The notes beneath the pieces are model-generated. The model was given only the letters and a program-made list of their open reading frames with translations. It was not told the DNA's origin and made no database searches. Shown here piece by piece: positions 9,394-18,572 of a stretch of DNA of 64,000 bases. The stretch covers positions 1,054,001-1,118,000 of the forward strand of contig NZ_AP025484.1 of NCBI RefSeq assembly GCF_024347455.1. The letters are read 5' to 3'. Every line of letters starts with the position of its first letter. Position 1 is the stretch's first letter. This DNA is from Vibrio echinoideorum (lineage in GTDB: Bacteria; Pseudomonadota; Gammaproteobacteria; Enterobacterales; Vibrionaceae). The position numbers and the translations under genes are program-made.

Positions 9394-10732
9394 TCGGATT
9401 CTCCTTCGTTACGGCTTCCTTGCTCTGGGTTTCCTTACTTTGGATTTCCTTGCTTAAAGTTTCCTGGCTTAGGGTTTCGCTCGATAACGGCTCAACAGTC
9501 GCGCTTGCCTCTGCTTGCTCGGTGTTTTCGTTGATCGCTTCGTCTACACCTTTCGATGCATCTGTCCAATCAACCGAAGGCTCTACCGGATGTTGTTCAT
9601 CCACCTTTGTTACGCTCTTTTCTACTTTAGGCTCAACAGTCTGCTGAGTGTTTTCTTTGCCTGTCGGTTCCGTTATTAGCTCAACGGTTTTCTGCTCCGC
9701 ATTAGGGTTCATTACCTTAACTAGAGACGCTTTCTTTAGGTTCTGTTGTCCCGTCACTACGACCTTATCACCCAGTTTCAAGCCTTTCTCGACAACAACG
9801 TATCCGTCGTTAGTATTTACGCCCAATTCAACAATGCGTTGTTCGATCTTTTCGCCATTCACAACCCACACAAAGCGCTCAGCATCTTTTGCTTGAACGG
9901 AATTTTGGGAAACCACCATCTGCGTTGTGTCTTCGCTCGTCATTTGGCTTACTTTGGCAAACATACCTGGAACCAAGCGATGGTCTGGGTTGGTTACGTG
10001 CGCGTGTACTTCTACACGGCCTGAACTCTCATCCACCGCGGGGGCAATGTAATCCACTACGCCGGAAAAGGCTTCATCGACAAAAGCATCAACTTGGATG
10101 GAAACGTTCTGTCCAAGCTGCGCGTTACCTAAATCCGACTGTCCAATGGAATACTGAACTTCGACAGGATCGAGTTTGATCAAGCTCACCAACGCGGTTG
10201 CGCTATCAATCTTACTGCCCACTGAGTGGGTAAAATTAGTTAACTGCCCATCAAATGGCGCTACCAATAAATAGTCATTCATCAGCGCTTCTTTCTGTCG
10301 GTAATCCGCTGCTGCTAGATTCGCCTGCTCTCCCAGTTCTTCCACATCTTGTTGAGACATAGAGTCAGGCTGTTTCTTTAGTAATTCTTGTACTCGCTTT
10401 AATTTCGACTTTGCTAGCGCGAGCGAGCTTCTTGCTTTGTCTAAATCAGCTTTCGCTTTGGTATTGTCCAATTGAGCGATCAGTTCGCCTTTTTTAACTG
10501 AATCTCCATCTTTGAAATGGATGTTGAGAATTTTGTCGGAGGCACTAAATGTCAATGCAGCAGAGTCCGTTGCCCTGATTTTTCCAACTTCGTTGATTGA
10601 AGAAGTGAATGCTTGTTTGTGCGCTTTTTCGATAGTCACAGGAATCAAGTTCGAGTCTTGGGCAAACGATGGAGAGATATGTAAGGCAAACAGTGCCAGA
10701 CAGATTGTTTTACTAAGCTTTGTAAATTTCAT
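9380..10732 (-). CDS. RND periplasmic adaptor (MFP) with long repetitive acidic tail
   Basis: Membrane-fusion adaptor linking the RND permease to an outer-membrane channel. A cleavable signal peptide (residues 1-24, ending SPSFA) precedes barrel-sandwich/lipoyl segments on either side of a short helical hairpin (about 85-150, KARSSLALAKSKLKRVQELL), then beta-barrel and membrane-proximal domains to about 335. Unusually, about 110 further residues follow, rich in Glu, Thr and Ser and ending in imperfect pentapeptide repeats of the type SKETQ/SKEIQ/SQETL. The tail's coding DNA overlaps the permease start by 14 bp, consistent with translational coupling. Confidence 0.88.
   Translation of the reverse strand: MKFTKLSKTICLALFALHISPSFAQDSNLIPVTIEKAHKQAFTSSINEVGKIRATDSAALTFSASDKILNIHFKDGDSVKKGELIAQLDNTKAKADLDKARSSLALAKSKLKRVQELLKKQPDSMSQQDVEELGEQANLAAADYRQKEALMNDYLLVAPFDGQLTNFTHSVGSKIDSATALVSLIKLDPVEVQYSIGQSDLGNAQLGQNVSIQVDAFVDEAFSGVVDYIAPAVDESSGRVEVHAHVTNPDHRLVPGMFAKVSQMTSEDTTQMVVSQNSVQAKDAERFVWVVNGEKIEQRIVELGVNTNDGYVVVEKGLKLGDKVVVTGQQNLKKASLVKVMNPNAEQKTVELITEPTGKENTQQTVEPKVEKSVTKVDEQHPVEPSVDWTDASKGVDEAINENTEQAEASATVEPLSSETLSQETLSKEIQSKETQSKEAVTKENPNEAS
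9411..9488 (-). repeat. 15-bp repeats coding the adaptor's pentapeptide tail
   Basis: Imperfect 15-bp tandem units, built around a recurring GGAAAC(C) core on the minus strand, encode successive pentapeptides SSETL, SQETL, SKEIQ, SKETQ, SKEAV and TKENP. Such in-frame arrays can change copy number without a frameshift. Confidence 0.7.
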
Positions 10733-10846
10733 TTTTAATAACCATAACCGTTGAATTCGTCTGAATTAAAACGTTTTTCTAAGCAGCTATTTCTTACTTA
10801 ATGAGCTTCCAGCTATTTAAATAATGCTAAAACAGCTAATAATGAG

Positions 10847-10873
10847 AAAAGGGCTCAACTCACTGTCGAGCCC
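10847..10873 (-). terminator. terminator of the volA-fadL operon
   Basis: On the minus strand GGGCTC/GAGCCC closes an 11-base loop and is followed by TTTTCTC. It lies 54 bp beyond the fadL stop codon. Confidence 0.7.
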
Positions 10874-10926
10874 TGCAATTTTTATATGATTCCTAAATTT
10901 TTACGTTCTGAACTCCAAAGTAAAAG

Positions 10927-12120
10927 TTAAAAACGATGCTGATATTGAACACCAAGCAAGAGAGCATCGGCAGTCACATCAGCAGTTATATTGGAACTCG
11001 TTCCTGGAATCGTCGTCAGGTTTTCGTCAATATCTTGTGATTCTCCGATGATAAACCCGACTCCAACGTCCACAGAACTGGCAGCCGTGAAGCTATAAGT
11101 CCCTCCAACTGTGAGCCAGTGTCGGTTTACATCAGGTATAGACAAGGATGTAAGTTCATCGGTCGGTGAGATGTCGTACATGTAGCCCGCTCGTAGAACG
11201 ATGTCTTCTGACATGGTGTATGTACCACCGACAGAAACATGCCCTGCATCTTTCCATTGATACTCTTTGATCGAGTCGTCATAAGAGTTAGATGTTAGCG
11301 AGTCAAATTCAGACCAGTTCACCCACTGCAGACTGTAGTGAAAAGCCCACTGATCGTTGAGTTGGTGCCAACCGGAAAACTCCAAAGTATCGGGTAACGG
11401 GACGTTCATTTTGTCAGCAGAAACGCCTGCTTTAGTGATGTCACCTTCAACTTCGATATCAGGGCTGTAGCGATAAGAAATACCGAACCTGTTTCGCTCA
11501 TTCACTTGATAAGTCGCACCAATGTTGGCTCCCAAACCAAAGCCGTCCGCATCTACATTCAACAAGCCCTGACGGTAGATCTCACCTTCACCGTAAATAA
11601 CGTCAAGCCCTGCACCTAAGTTGATTTTTTCAGACAACTCATAAGCCACAGCAAAACCAACGTTGATACTGGAAAGCGCCGTTTTGCCCCCAAACTCATC
11701 TGCTTCGAACGAGTTATCAAATTCAACATCAGTGCCAAAGTTGGAGTGAACCGTCGCACCTAATGTGAACTTTGAATCTTCGATAGGATGAACATAATGA
11801 ATGTTTGGAACTAATGTCCCTGCGTCTAATGATTGGTCATCCAACATTTCAGTATCACCAATCATTGGCGTGTAGCTAACACTAGACACATCAATACCAC
11901 TATCGATATAGATAGCGCCGACAGAGAGTGTTGGTTGTTCGATGTAAGCCATCGCAGCACTGTTCTTAGCAACAATCGCAGCGCTATCGGCCATCACAGC
12001 ATCACCCGCGAATGCACGACCTAACCCTGTTGCGGACTGTGCGTTAAGTTGAAAACCGGCCGCGTTAGTCAGGCAAGGAACAAGAGCAACTGCAGTACCC
12101 AATAACAGTTTATTCTTCAT
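10927..12120 (-). CDS. fadL: FadL-family outer-membrane long-chain fatty acid transporter
   Basis: Outer-membrane channel for long-chain fatty acids, 397 residues. A signal peptide (MKNKLLLGTAVALVPCLTNA) precedes the FadL/OmpP1 hallmark AGFQLNAQSATGLGRAFAGDAV, which forms the N-terminal hatch, then a beta-barrel ending in QYQHRF. Its ATG overlaps the end of the upstream lipase gene by 11 bp, so the two are translationally coupled. This is the volA-fadL pairing described in V. cholerae, where the lipase frees fatty acid from lysophosphatidylcholine at the surface and FadL imports it. There are other fadL copies in vibrios, so the symbol marks family, not the sole orthologue. Confidence 0.92.
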   Translation of the reverse strand: MKNKLLLGTAVALVPCLTNAAGFQLNAQSATGLGRAFAGDAVMADSAAIVAKNSAAMAYIEQPTLSVGAIYIDSGIDVSSVSYTPMIGDTEMLDDQSLDAGTLVPNIHYVHPIEDSKFTLGATVHSNFGTDVEFDNSFEADEFGGKTALSSINVGFAVAYELSEKINLGAGLDVIYGEGEIYRQGLLNVDADGFGLGANIGATYQVNERNRFGISYRYSPDIEVEGDITKAGVSADKMNVPLPDTLEFSGWHQLNDQWAFHYSLQWVNWSEFDSLTSNSYDDSIKEYQWKDAGHVSVGGTYTMSEDIVLRAGYMYDISPTDELTSLSIPDVNRHWLTVGGTYSFTAASSVDVGVGFIIGESQDIDENLTTIPGTSSNITADVTADALLLGVQYQHRF

Positions 12121-14263
12121 TTTGAGGCACCTCTGTTTCGATATGATCTTCGTTCACTATCTCGATTGAGGCACCCTTTGTTGTTACCATCGAGGCAACG
12201 GCAACCTGCTGAGTATTGGTCGCATCCCAAACAAAATTAAGCTCTTCTGAATCTGGAAATCCGGGTAATCCCGATTCGTCCATCGTTCCTTCATAAGGGA
12301 ACAGATAAGTACCATGCCCTCCCGTGGTCGTTCGAATGACCCCGCGAGTTTCAGTAGTAGTTAATGGCTGTCCTGTCGTGCCCGTAATTGGGGCCAATCC
12401 CAAAGCCTTAATAAGTGGCTCAGTTCCCGTTCTTATGTTGTCTGGAGCTGAGTTGGGAACGACACTGTCTGGAATGTAATCAACGCCGACATCACATGAG
12501 TCACCTACAGCCGCCAACAATAACGTTGGTTGTTCGTTGTTGGCTTGACGGGATGTAAAACTCGCAGGATCTGAGCTGTCGATGGCAGCCTGAACTCCCT
12601 GCTTTAAACCAGTCACAAGAAGGTCATAAATATCATTTTCTAACTGGCTAACCGTAAGAGCATTTTCGGAAGATAAACTGACAAATTCGTTCAACGCCGC
12701 GATACATTGTTGATTGGTCGTATCTGTCACGCAGCTTTCAGGAACAACTGTCTCAGCAATACTGCGCTGTACATCTGGGGATTTTTTCACTCCTTCAGAC
12801 ATTTCTGGCCCTAAAGTTTGAGATGTTAAAGTTAGATTGGTGAGCCCCTGTCCTGGTACGACGAAGTTAACTGTTTTAAAACCAAACAAAGGGGAGTCTT
12901 GACTGAATTCACTCACCATGACTGACATGATTCCACCCAAGGAGTGCCCTACTAAGTGAATATTTTTTCTATCAACCCATGGCTGACCATTCAAAGCAAA
13001 ACGTAAACCTAAAAAATCCGAAACCGACTGTTGTAAATTGGAGCGAAGAGCAAGAGGCGAGTCGATATTGATGAAGAAAGATTTGTTCGCTTTAGCACTA
13101 ATTTCAAGCCCATTTACATCGTATCTCATGCGCTCACCATGATAAGGCATATCAATAGCCACCACCGCAAAGCCCTGTGTTGTATAATCTTTTGCCATTA
13201 GCGAAGCGGCAGACTTATCAGCTGTAACGCCATGAACAAAAACCACCGTCGGTAGCTGCTCGATTCCATCCCAACGAGCTGGGGTGTAGATATCAGCATT
13301 GATAATTTGTGACTCTACGACAATTGGAAGTGGATCATCTTCAGTAGGAAAGCCACCAGAGCCTGTTTTCATCCATTCATATAACGGTGGGCATGATGCT
13401 TTAGGCTCGTATTGATCATAATTACATTCAGCCTCACGACTTTCAGTAAAAGGTAAATAAAATGGAAGCTTCAATTTTTGAGTATAAAGATCATATTTAG
13501 TCGTTTTATCTTCGACTAAAATGAGCTCTCGTGAGAAAGTCGTTCCTTCAGAAATATGGTTATCCCTCATCGCATCTAAAGTCGAATAAGCACTCTGCGT
13601 TGTAAACTGAGCGGCATACACAGGAACACCTTGTTCAGGAAAGTGCTTGTAGTATGCGTCCATAGCACTGAGTACTTGTTTCTGTAATTCAATATCTCTT
13701 TCACTTTCAAGGGGAACACCTGAATATAAAAGGTCATTGAAAGATTGCGCAGCTTGAAGCGACTCTCCAAATTCTGTTTTCACACCATCAGTTACAACGA
13801 CTGAATACAGTTCATGTGGTTTGAGACTAGCTTCACATTGAATCTTAATATTTGAACCATCAGCTTCAACGCGAGTTGCAACTAATTCCCCACTCTCATC
13901 AATTAACACGACATTATTTAATAAAGAGTTGTTATCTAATGGATAACGCTTATCTGAATTAACACTTTGCAGAGGAATTAAAATCGGTTCTGCACAAAGG
14001 CCCCAGCCATCTAGTGCTGCGTATGAATTGTTGTAATCTTGATAATAGGCATCGTTAGCCGATGACATTACGACAGCGTCTTCTCCAATTCCCGAGATTG
14101 TTCCGTCTTCGTCATACCCATACCCATCGTTCGGTTTTGGTAGTTCGTTAAGGTTGTAAGGAACCAAAACTGAAACAGGTTCTTGAGTCGAGTCTTCAGA
14201 CTGACAGCCGAGTAAGGCAAGCGTCATTAGCCCACATAGATATGGCTTATTGAATTCTTTCAA
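12110..14263 (-). CDS. volA: VolA-like surface lipoprotein lipase/lysophospholipase
   Basis: Secreted lipoprotein of 717 residues. I place the start at TTG 14263, not at the in-frame codon 14380: AAGGAG at 14269-14274 sits 5 bp before it and the resulting N-terminus (KEFNKPYLCGLMTLALLGC) is a clean lipoprotein signal with lipid Cys20. The alpha/beta-hydrolase core carries the nucleophile elbow GHSLGG with Ser441, and TVVFVHGVTADKSA is the oxyanion-loop region. Length, motif and the overlapping fadL match VolA, which releases fatty acid from host lysophosphatidylcholine. The N-terminal ~300 residues are less conserved-looking and AT-rich. A generic Pla-1/cef-type lipase is the fallback name. 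Confidence 0.85.
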   Translation of the reverse strand: MKEFNKPYLCGLMTLALLGCQSEDSTQEPVSVLVPYNLNELPKPNDGYGYDEDGTISGIGEDAVVMSSANDAYYQDYNNSYAALDGWGLCAEPILIPLQSVNSDKRYPLDNNSLLNNVVLIDESGELVATRVEADGSNIKIQCEASLKPHELYSVVVTDGVKTEFGESLQAAQSFNDLLYSGVPLESERDIELQKQVLSAMDAYYKHFPEQGVPVYAAQFTTQSAYSTLDAMRDNHISEGTTFSRELILVEDKTTKYDLYTQKLKLPFYLPFTESREAECNYDQYEPKASCPPLYEWMKTGSGGFPTEDDPLPIVVESQIINADIYTPARWDGIEQLPTVVFVHGVTADKSAASLMAKDYTTQGFAVVAIDMPYHGERMRYDVNGLEISAKANKSFFINIDSPLALRSNLQQSVSDFLGLRFALNGQPWVDRKNIHLVGHSLGGIMSVMVSEFSQDSPLFGFKTVNFVVPGQGLTNLTLTSQTLGPEMSEGVKKSPDVQRSIAETVVPESCVTDTTNQQCIAALNEFVSLSSENALTVSQLENDIYDLLVTGLKQGVQAAIDSSDPASFTSRQANNEQPTLLLAAVGDSCDVGVDYIPDSVVPNSAPDNIRTGTEPLIKALGLAPITGTTGQPLTTTETRGVIRTTTGGHGTYLFPYEGTMDESGLPGFPDSEELNFVWDATNTQQVAVASMVTTKGASIEIVNEDHIETEVPQNEE

Positions 14264-14649
14264 AACAGCTCCTTCGTAGCTTTCGCATTTAACTGGTGTG
14301 GTCATGCGTTTATCGTTATTTGAGTTGCCGATTGAGTCGGAGGTAAACTCGACTTTTATTCGCAGAGAGCAAGGCAACACAGAGATGGAATGACACGTTG
14401 ATAGAACTACGTAAGAAATTTGAGCACTTTACCCACACCCACTAAATCAGCGTCACCAGTTAATGATCTAATAGCAACGGACACCAAGCACCTGAAACCG
14501 CATTAAACAACCTCAAAAAGGTTTATAAGGGAATCTAAATAGGGAAATAAAATAAATTTATTCAATAACTTAAATATCAAAGGAGACAAAGTCAGCGAGT
14601 TTATATTTGTAGTAACATTTGTTATATTTAGGTTAGAACGCTTACAACA

Positions 14650-15366
14650 ATGAGAACCCAGATGTCTGCTGAATTTATTATCAATGATGATATACAAGTC
14701 AATTTAGAAGAGAGTGAAATCCATCACTTTAAGACAGGTCGTACATACCCAATAGGTTCGAATGAATCAGAGCTACTCAAGTTTTTTATCTCTCGACCGA
14801 ATGAAGTAATCACTCGCCAAGTTCTGATCGAACAAGTGTGGGTTTCTAAAGGTATATACGTTGAAGATGGAAGCTTAATGCAAACCATCTCTATCTGCCG
14901 AAAAGCTTTGGAAGACAAAAGTGGAATGATCATCGTTACTGAACGTGGTAAAGGTTATCGATTTGCAGGCCAAGTAACCCAAGACAAGCAACGCGCGCTG
15001 AGCAAAATTCAATCGCAGTTAAAGCAAGAAGCTCAACAGCAAACCGAAAACATTGTAAAAGAGAGTACAACGACAGAAAAAGCAGTTCATACAAAGAAAA
15101 CAAACAATGTATTAGCACTCATTGCTTTATTTGTGGTTACCACGGGTTTATCCCATTACTTGTTCTCCTATTTAGATAGAAACAGCTTAGGTGAAGATCT
15201 TACAGGTCAACATTTTATCTCCTGCAAAATAGAGTCAGACGAGTTCACTTTTAAAGAACTCTACAACGTCACTCTTTACGAATATAAGGGTCGAAAAATC
15301 ATCATCGATAATTCAGGAAAATCTTTGAGCTTCCCTAGTGAATTTAAAGGAGTTACTTGTGAATAA
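14650..15366 (+). CDS. ToxR-like membrane-anchored transcriptional regulator
   Basis: Inner-membrane one-component regulator of 238 residues. An OmpR/PhoB-type winged helix fills residues 15-108 (NEVITRQVLIEQVW, VTERGKGYRF), followed by a polar linker, one TM segment at 153-174 and a 64-residue periplasmic domain with two Cys (C192, C237) as in ToxR. It is divergent from volA-fadL and overlaps a small membrane protein, like toxR-toxS and vtrA-vtrC. It probably senses an envelope or bile-like signal together with that partner. The likeliest targets by position are volA-fadL (inference). The start could also be ATG 14662. It is not toxR itself, which sits elsewhere in vibrios. Confidence 0.8.
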   Translation: MRTQMSAEFIINDDIQVNLEESEIHHFKTGRTYPIGSNESELLKFFISRPNEVITRQVLIEQVWVSKGIYVEDGSLMQTISICRKALEDKSGMIIVTERGKGYRFAGQVTQDKQRALSKIQSQLKQEAQQQTENIVKESTTTEKAVHTKKTNNVLALIALFVVTTGLSHYLFSYLDRNSLGEDLTGQHFISCKIESDEFTFKELYNVTLYEYKGRKIIIDNSGKSLSFPSEFKGVTCE

Positions 15367-15865
15367 AGAAAAACAGATCTTCGTTGCCATCGCCATAATC
15401 GGTATTTTAGTCGGCTGGCTGACAACCCTTATTCCTCAAACTCACCTTAAAGGTCATTATTTGGCCAACACAGCCTCGGTGGTGAATCCGCCAGAAAAAA
15501 TCATTTACAATCAGGCTGCCGTTAACATCGAGTTTAAGAAAAATAACAGCTATGAGTTGTTATATGTCTCAACCAAAGAAGCTGGCTTTGCATCATCAGG
15601 CACTTATGCGGTTACCCAACACGATATTTCGTTAGACGAAACTCAACATGAGCAAATAATGCCAAATAGAGAACTCACATTTTACGAAAAGGTAATGATC
15701 AGTGAAGGTGCAGTGTTGTCTTCGGATGCCATGACTTATATCCCATTGAATGATGAAGAACTGTTATTGGTCACTCAGCGCGGAATGATTCATTTCTGTA
15801 GAAAAGTAATCTGTGCCGATCTGCCAGCTTACTCGAATTCAGCTCCTGAATTGAACATCAACTAA
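15359..15865 (+). CDS. small single-pass periplasmic partner of the ToxR-like regulator (ToxS/VtrC/FidL-like)
   Basis: Membrane-anchored periplasmic protein of 168 residues. I choose GTG 15359, 7 bp after AAAGGAG and overlapping the regulator's stop by 8 bp, rather than ATG 15338. TM segment 8-25 is followed by KGHYLA, a beta-rich domain with SGTYAV at 80-85, and C147/C152 near the end. Size, topology and overlap match the second member of co-component sensors (ToxS, VtrC, FidL), which bind the regulator's periplasmic domain and can form a lipid- or bile-binding barrel. The pairing is inference from layout; primary-sequence similarity is weak by eye. Confidence 0.65.
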   Translation: MNKEKQIFVAIAIIGILVGWLTTLIPQTHLKGHYLANTASVVNPPEKIIYNQAAVNIEFKKNNSYELLYVSTKEAGFASSGTYAVTQHDISLDETQHEQIMPNRELTFYEKVMISEGAVLSSDAMTYIPLNDEELLLVTQRGMIHFCRKVICADLPAYSNSAPELNIN

Positions 15866-16341
15866 TAGTTTTGACTGTCAGCTATATCGGTCGATAACTA
15901 TGCTTAAATCAATACGCTAAGTTGACGAATAAACCGATGCTTTTACACACCGACTCAATTTTCTCTGACGCCTACTTATTTTCTTAATCAAGTAGGCGTT
16001 AGCTCATTAAATGCTCAATATTAATGTGAAAATACCCCTTTCCTTATGATTATTCTCGCTAGCCCCGAAAAGTCACAAATTTATAAACTCAAACCTTAAT
16101 ATGCAACTCTTCACAACAAAAGTGATCCAAGTTATATTCTAGCGAGTGATATAATTTGTTTATTAACATCTAAACAACAGTAGTTATTCATGATTTACAA
16201 CCACAATTAACATCGAAGAAAATGTTTGTTTTAGATCATATCAACCTCAACTATGCCTCGTGCCACAGTGCAGTTTTCTGTACATTCATTGTCATATTCT
16301 GAAACACTTTCTTATATTTTTTAAACTTTGTGGAGATTTCT
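15866..16341. other. 476-bp non-coding gap before dcuC
   Basis: Holds a hairpin at 15968-15999 and AT-rich promoter-like sequence before dcuC. A single NarP/NarL-type heptamer TACCCCT lies at 16033-16039, and a weak FNR-like half-site ATCAA ends TTAGATCATATCAA near 16230. I see no gene in it. Confidence 0.5.
15968..15999 (+). terminator. hairpin after the co-component pair
   Basis: A 10-bp perfect stem ACGCCTACTT/AAGTAGGCGT with a 12-base loop, followed by TTAGC. It is 103 bp after the partner gene; the short T-run makes it a moderate candidate. Confidence 0.5.
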
Positions 16342-17709
16342 ATGTTAGAGCTCTTGATCGGATTAGTGATTACCATCGCTGTTGGTTACTTTATTGTTAA
16401 AGGCTATAAAGCAGCAGGCGTATTACTAACTGCTGGCCTTGCCCTACTTCTTATTACTGGCCTTATTGGTCACACAGTCTTACCAGCTAAGGTCGCTTCT
16501 ACAGGTAACATGGTTACCGACTCACTAGAATTCGTTAAGTACATGCTTCAGTACCGTGGCGGCGGCCTAGGCATGCAAATCATGCTTTTGTGTGGTTTTG
16601 CTTCTTACATGACGCACATTGGCGCAAACAACGTAGTAGTCAAACAGTTCTCTAAACCGCTTGCTGCTATTAAGTCTCCTTATGTACTGTTAGTTGCGGC
16701 ATACATTGTGGCTTGTTTGATGTCACTTGCAGTAAGTTCTGCAACTGGCTTGGGTGTGCTACTTATGGCAACCCTATTTCCAATGATGACGGCAATGGGT
16801 ATTTCACGCCCAGCAGCGGTTGCAGTTTGTGCTTCACCTGCAGCGATCATTCTTTCACCAACGTCTGGTGATGTTGTTATTGCAGCTGAAAAATCAGGAA
16901 TGTCTCTTGATGTGTTTGCCGTTCAAACGGTACTACCTGTTTCTATCTGTGCAATCATCGTGATGGCTGCGGCCGCTTTCTTCTGGAACAAGTATCTGGA
17001 TAAGAAAGAAAACACACCAATGGAAAAAGTAGACGTTTCAGACATTGAAACAACGGCACCCGCTTTCTACGCTGCCCTGCCATTCCTACCAATCATCGGT
17101 GTTTTCCTGTTTAACGGTCGTACTATTCCAGGCCTTTCACTTGATATCTACACCATCGTCGTCGGTTCTATCTTTGTGGGCGCTATCATCGATTACGTTG
17201 TGAAGAAGTTCGACGGTGAGAAAACATTAGAAGATCTAGACTCTTGCTACCAAGGCATGGCAGAAGCATTCAAAGGCGTGGTAATGCTGTTGGTTGCGGC
17301 GGGCGTATTTGCTCAAGGCCTAATGTCTATCGGTGCAATTGATAACCTAATCGGTCTTGCTGAATCAGCTGGCGCTGGCGGCATCGCGTTAATGCTTATC
17401 CTTACGGGTCTAACGGTTGCTGCTGCTATCGCGACAGGTTCTGGTAACGCACCTTTCTATGCTTTCGTAGAACTTGCACCATCACTTGCGGCTAAAATGG
17501 GGCTGAACCCTGCGTTCCTAATCATCCCAATGCTTCAAGCATCGAACCTAGGTCGTACCATCTCGCCAGTCTCAGGTGTAATTGTAGCGACATCTGGCAT
17601 GGGTAAAATCAGCCCGTTTGAAGTCGTTAAACGTACTTCCGTACCAGTAATCTGTGGTCTTATCACGGTTATCTTCGGTACGCTTGTTCTAGTACCAATG
17701 GCAGCTTAA
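16342..17709 (+). CDS. dcuC: DcuC-family anaerobic C4-dicarboxylate carrier
   Basis: Inner-membrane carrier of 455 residues with about a dozen hydrophobic helices, matching the DcuC family that exchanges or exports succinate/fumarate during anaerobic growth. The segments AVSSATGLGVLLMATLFPMM and CASPAAIILSPTSGD are typical of its hairpin-loop regions. The start is ATG 16342, six bases after TGGAG; the in-frame GTG at 16330 is too close to that Shine-Dalgarno. It is followed by a strong terminator and faces the nitrate-sensing pair narQ-narP, which fits an anaerobic-respiration cluster. Confidence 0.9.
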   Translation: MLELLIGLVITIAVGYFIVKGYKAAGVLLTAGLALLLITGLIGHTVLPAKVASTGNMVTDSLEFVKYMLQYRGGGLGMQIMLLCGFASYMTHIGANNVVVKQFSKPLAAIKSPYVLLVAAYIVACLMSLAVSSATGLGVLLMATLFPMMTAMGISRPAAVAVCASPAAIILSPTSGDVVIAAEKSGMSLDVFAVQTVLPVSICAIIVMAAAAFFWNKYLDKKENTPMEKVDVSDIETTAPAFYAALPFLPIIGVFLFNGRTIPGLSLDIYTIVVGSIFVGAIIDYVVKKFDGEKTLEDLDSCYQGMAEAFKGVVMLLVAAGVFAQGLMSIGAIDNLIGLAESAGAGGIALMLILTGLTVAAAIATGSGNAPFYAFVELAPSLAAKMGLNPAFLIIPMLQASNLGRTISPVSGVIVATSGMGKISPFEVVKRTSVPVICGLITVIFGTLVLVPMAA

Positions 17710-17755
17710 TTCTTAGTAAAATAGACATGATAATTCAGATATAAAATGCTTAAAC

Positions 17756-17790
17756 AAAAGGCGCTGAACTTAATAAGTTCAGCGCCTTTT
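17756..17790. terminator. strong intrinsic terminator after dcuC
   Basis: A perfect 16-bp stem AAAAGGCGCTGAACTT/AAGTTCAGCGCCTTTT with an AAT loop. A-tract and T-tract on both sides make it usable from both directions, so it could also stop the convergent narQ-narP transcript. Confidence 0.93.
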
Positions 17791-17939
17791 TAGTATCTCT
17801 ATTTGCTTATTTGAGTTCCACGCTCAGATTTCAAGAAAAGCTATCGCAATTTGAATTGAGCATCATGACTATGCATCATCATTAAGCATCGAAATTAAGC
17901 AGTACGGCTTGAAATAGTTTCATTTCAAAGGAACAAGCC

Positions 17940-18572
17940 CTACTTCATGTCACCATAGCGTTCTAGATACAAAACCGTTGCAGCAGTACGAGAAGGAACT
18001 TGTAGCTTTTTAAGCAAGCTTTTCATATGTACCTTAACTGTCGATTCAGAAATAAACAGATGGTCAGCGATTTGCTTGTTACGGTAACCTTTTGCGACTT
18101 CTTGAAGGATCTGCATTTCACGTTCAGTCAATTGGTCAAAAATGTCATTGCGGCTGTCTGCGTCGTTTAAGTAACGAGAAACAACACTGCTGTAGGCTTT
18201 GTCACCGCTATGTGCTTGCTTGAGCAATTCAATTAATTCATCAGGTTCAGTGTCTTTTAACAAGTAGCCATCAGCACCCGCTTTAACAATAGCTTCGATG
18301 TCTGCAGGGCTATCCGAAACAGTTAAAATGACAATGTTAGCGCTTGAACCATCGGTACGAAGAGCCTTTAAGGTATCGAGCCCAGACATGCCTTTCATAT
18401 TAAGATCCAGTAGGATCAAGTCAGGCTCTTCTTCATGCGCCAGAGCGACCGCTTCAGTGCCGTTGCTTGCTTCCGCAATCACTTCGAATTCATCTTCAAA
18501 GCTCAGTAATTGGCTTATACCTCTGCGCATCAATGGATGATCGTCAACCAGCATTACTTTACAAATCGTCAA
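17940..18572 (-). CDS. narP: NarP/NarL-type response regulator
   Basis: Cytoplasmic nitrate/nitrite response regulator of 210 residues. The receiver domain (4-120) has the phospho-Asp in LILLDLNMKGMSG and the Lys in YLLKDTEP. The LuxR-type HTH (about 145-205) contains LTEREMQILQEVAKGYRNKQIADHLFISESTVKVHM. Its start overlaps the end of the sensor kinase gene by 14 bp. The pair stands next to the nap operon, and a matching 7-2-7 heptamer site lies upstream of napF. NarP is preferred to NarL because vibrios pair NarQ/NarP with Nap; sequence alone cannot fully separate them. Confidence 0.88.
   Translation of the reverse strand: MTICKVMLVDDHPLMRRGISQLLSFEDEFEVIAEASNGTEAVALAHEEEPDLILLDLNMKGMSGLDTLKALRTDGSSANIVILTVSDSPADIEAIVKAGADGYLLKDTEPDELIELLKQAHSGDKAYSSVVSRYLNDADSRNDIFDQLTEREMQILQEVAKGYRNKQIADHLFISESTVKVHMKSLLKKLQVPSRTAATVLYLERYGDMK

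Noticed and set aside
14503..14640. AT-rich region between volA and the ToxR-like gene as an insertion scar or prophage edge
   Set aside because: No inverted ends, integrase, tRNA or duplicated target; it is more simply a promoter region.
16033..16039. Single NarP/NarL heptamer TACCCCT upstream of dcuC
   Set aside because: It is a perfect heptamer but has no paired inverted copy at 2-bp spacing and is about 300 bp from the start codon; a 7-mer of this kind is expected by chance.
16230..16243. FNR-like TTAGATCATATCAA before dcuC
   Set aside because: Only 7 of 10 fixed bases match, with the left half poor; not listed as a site.
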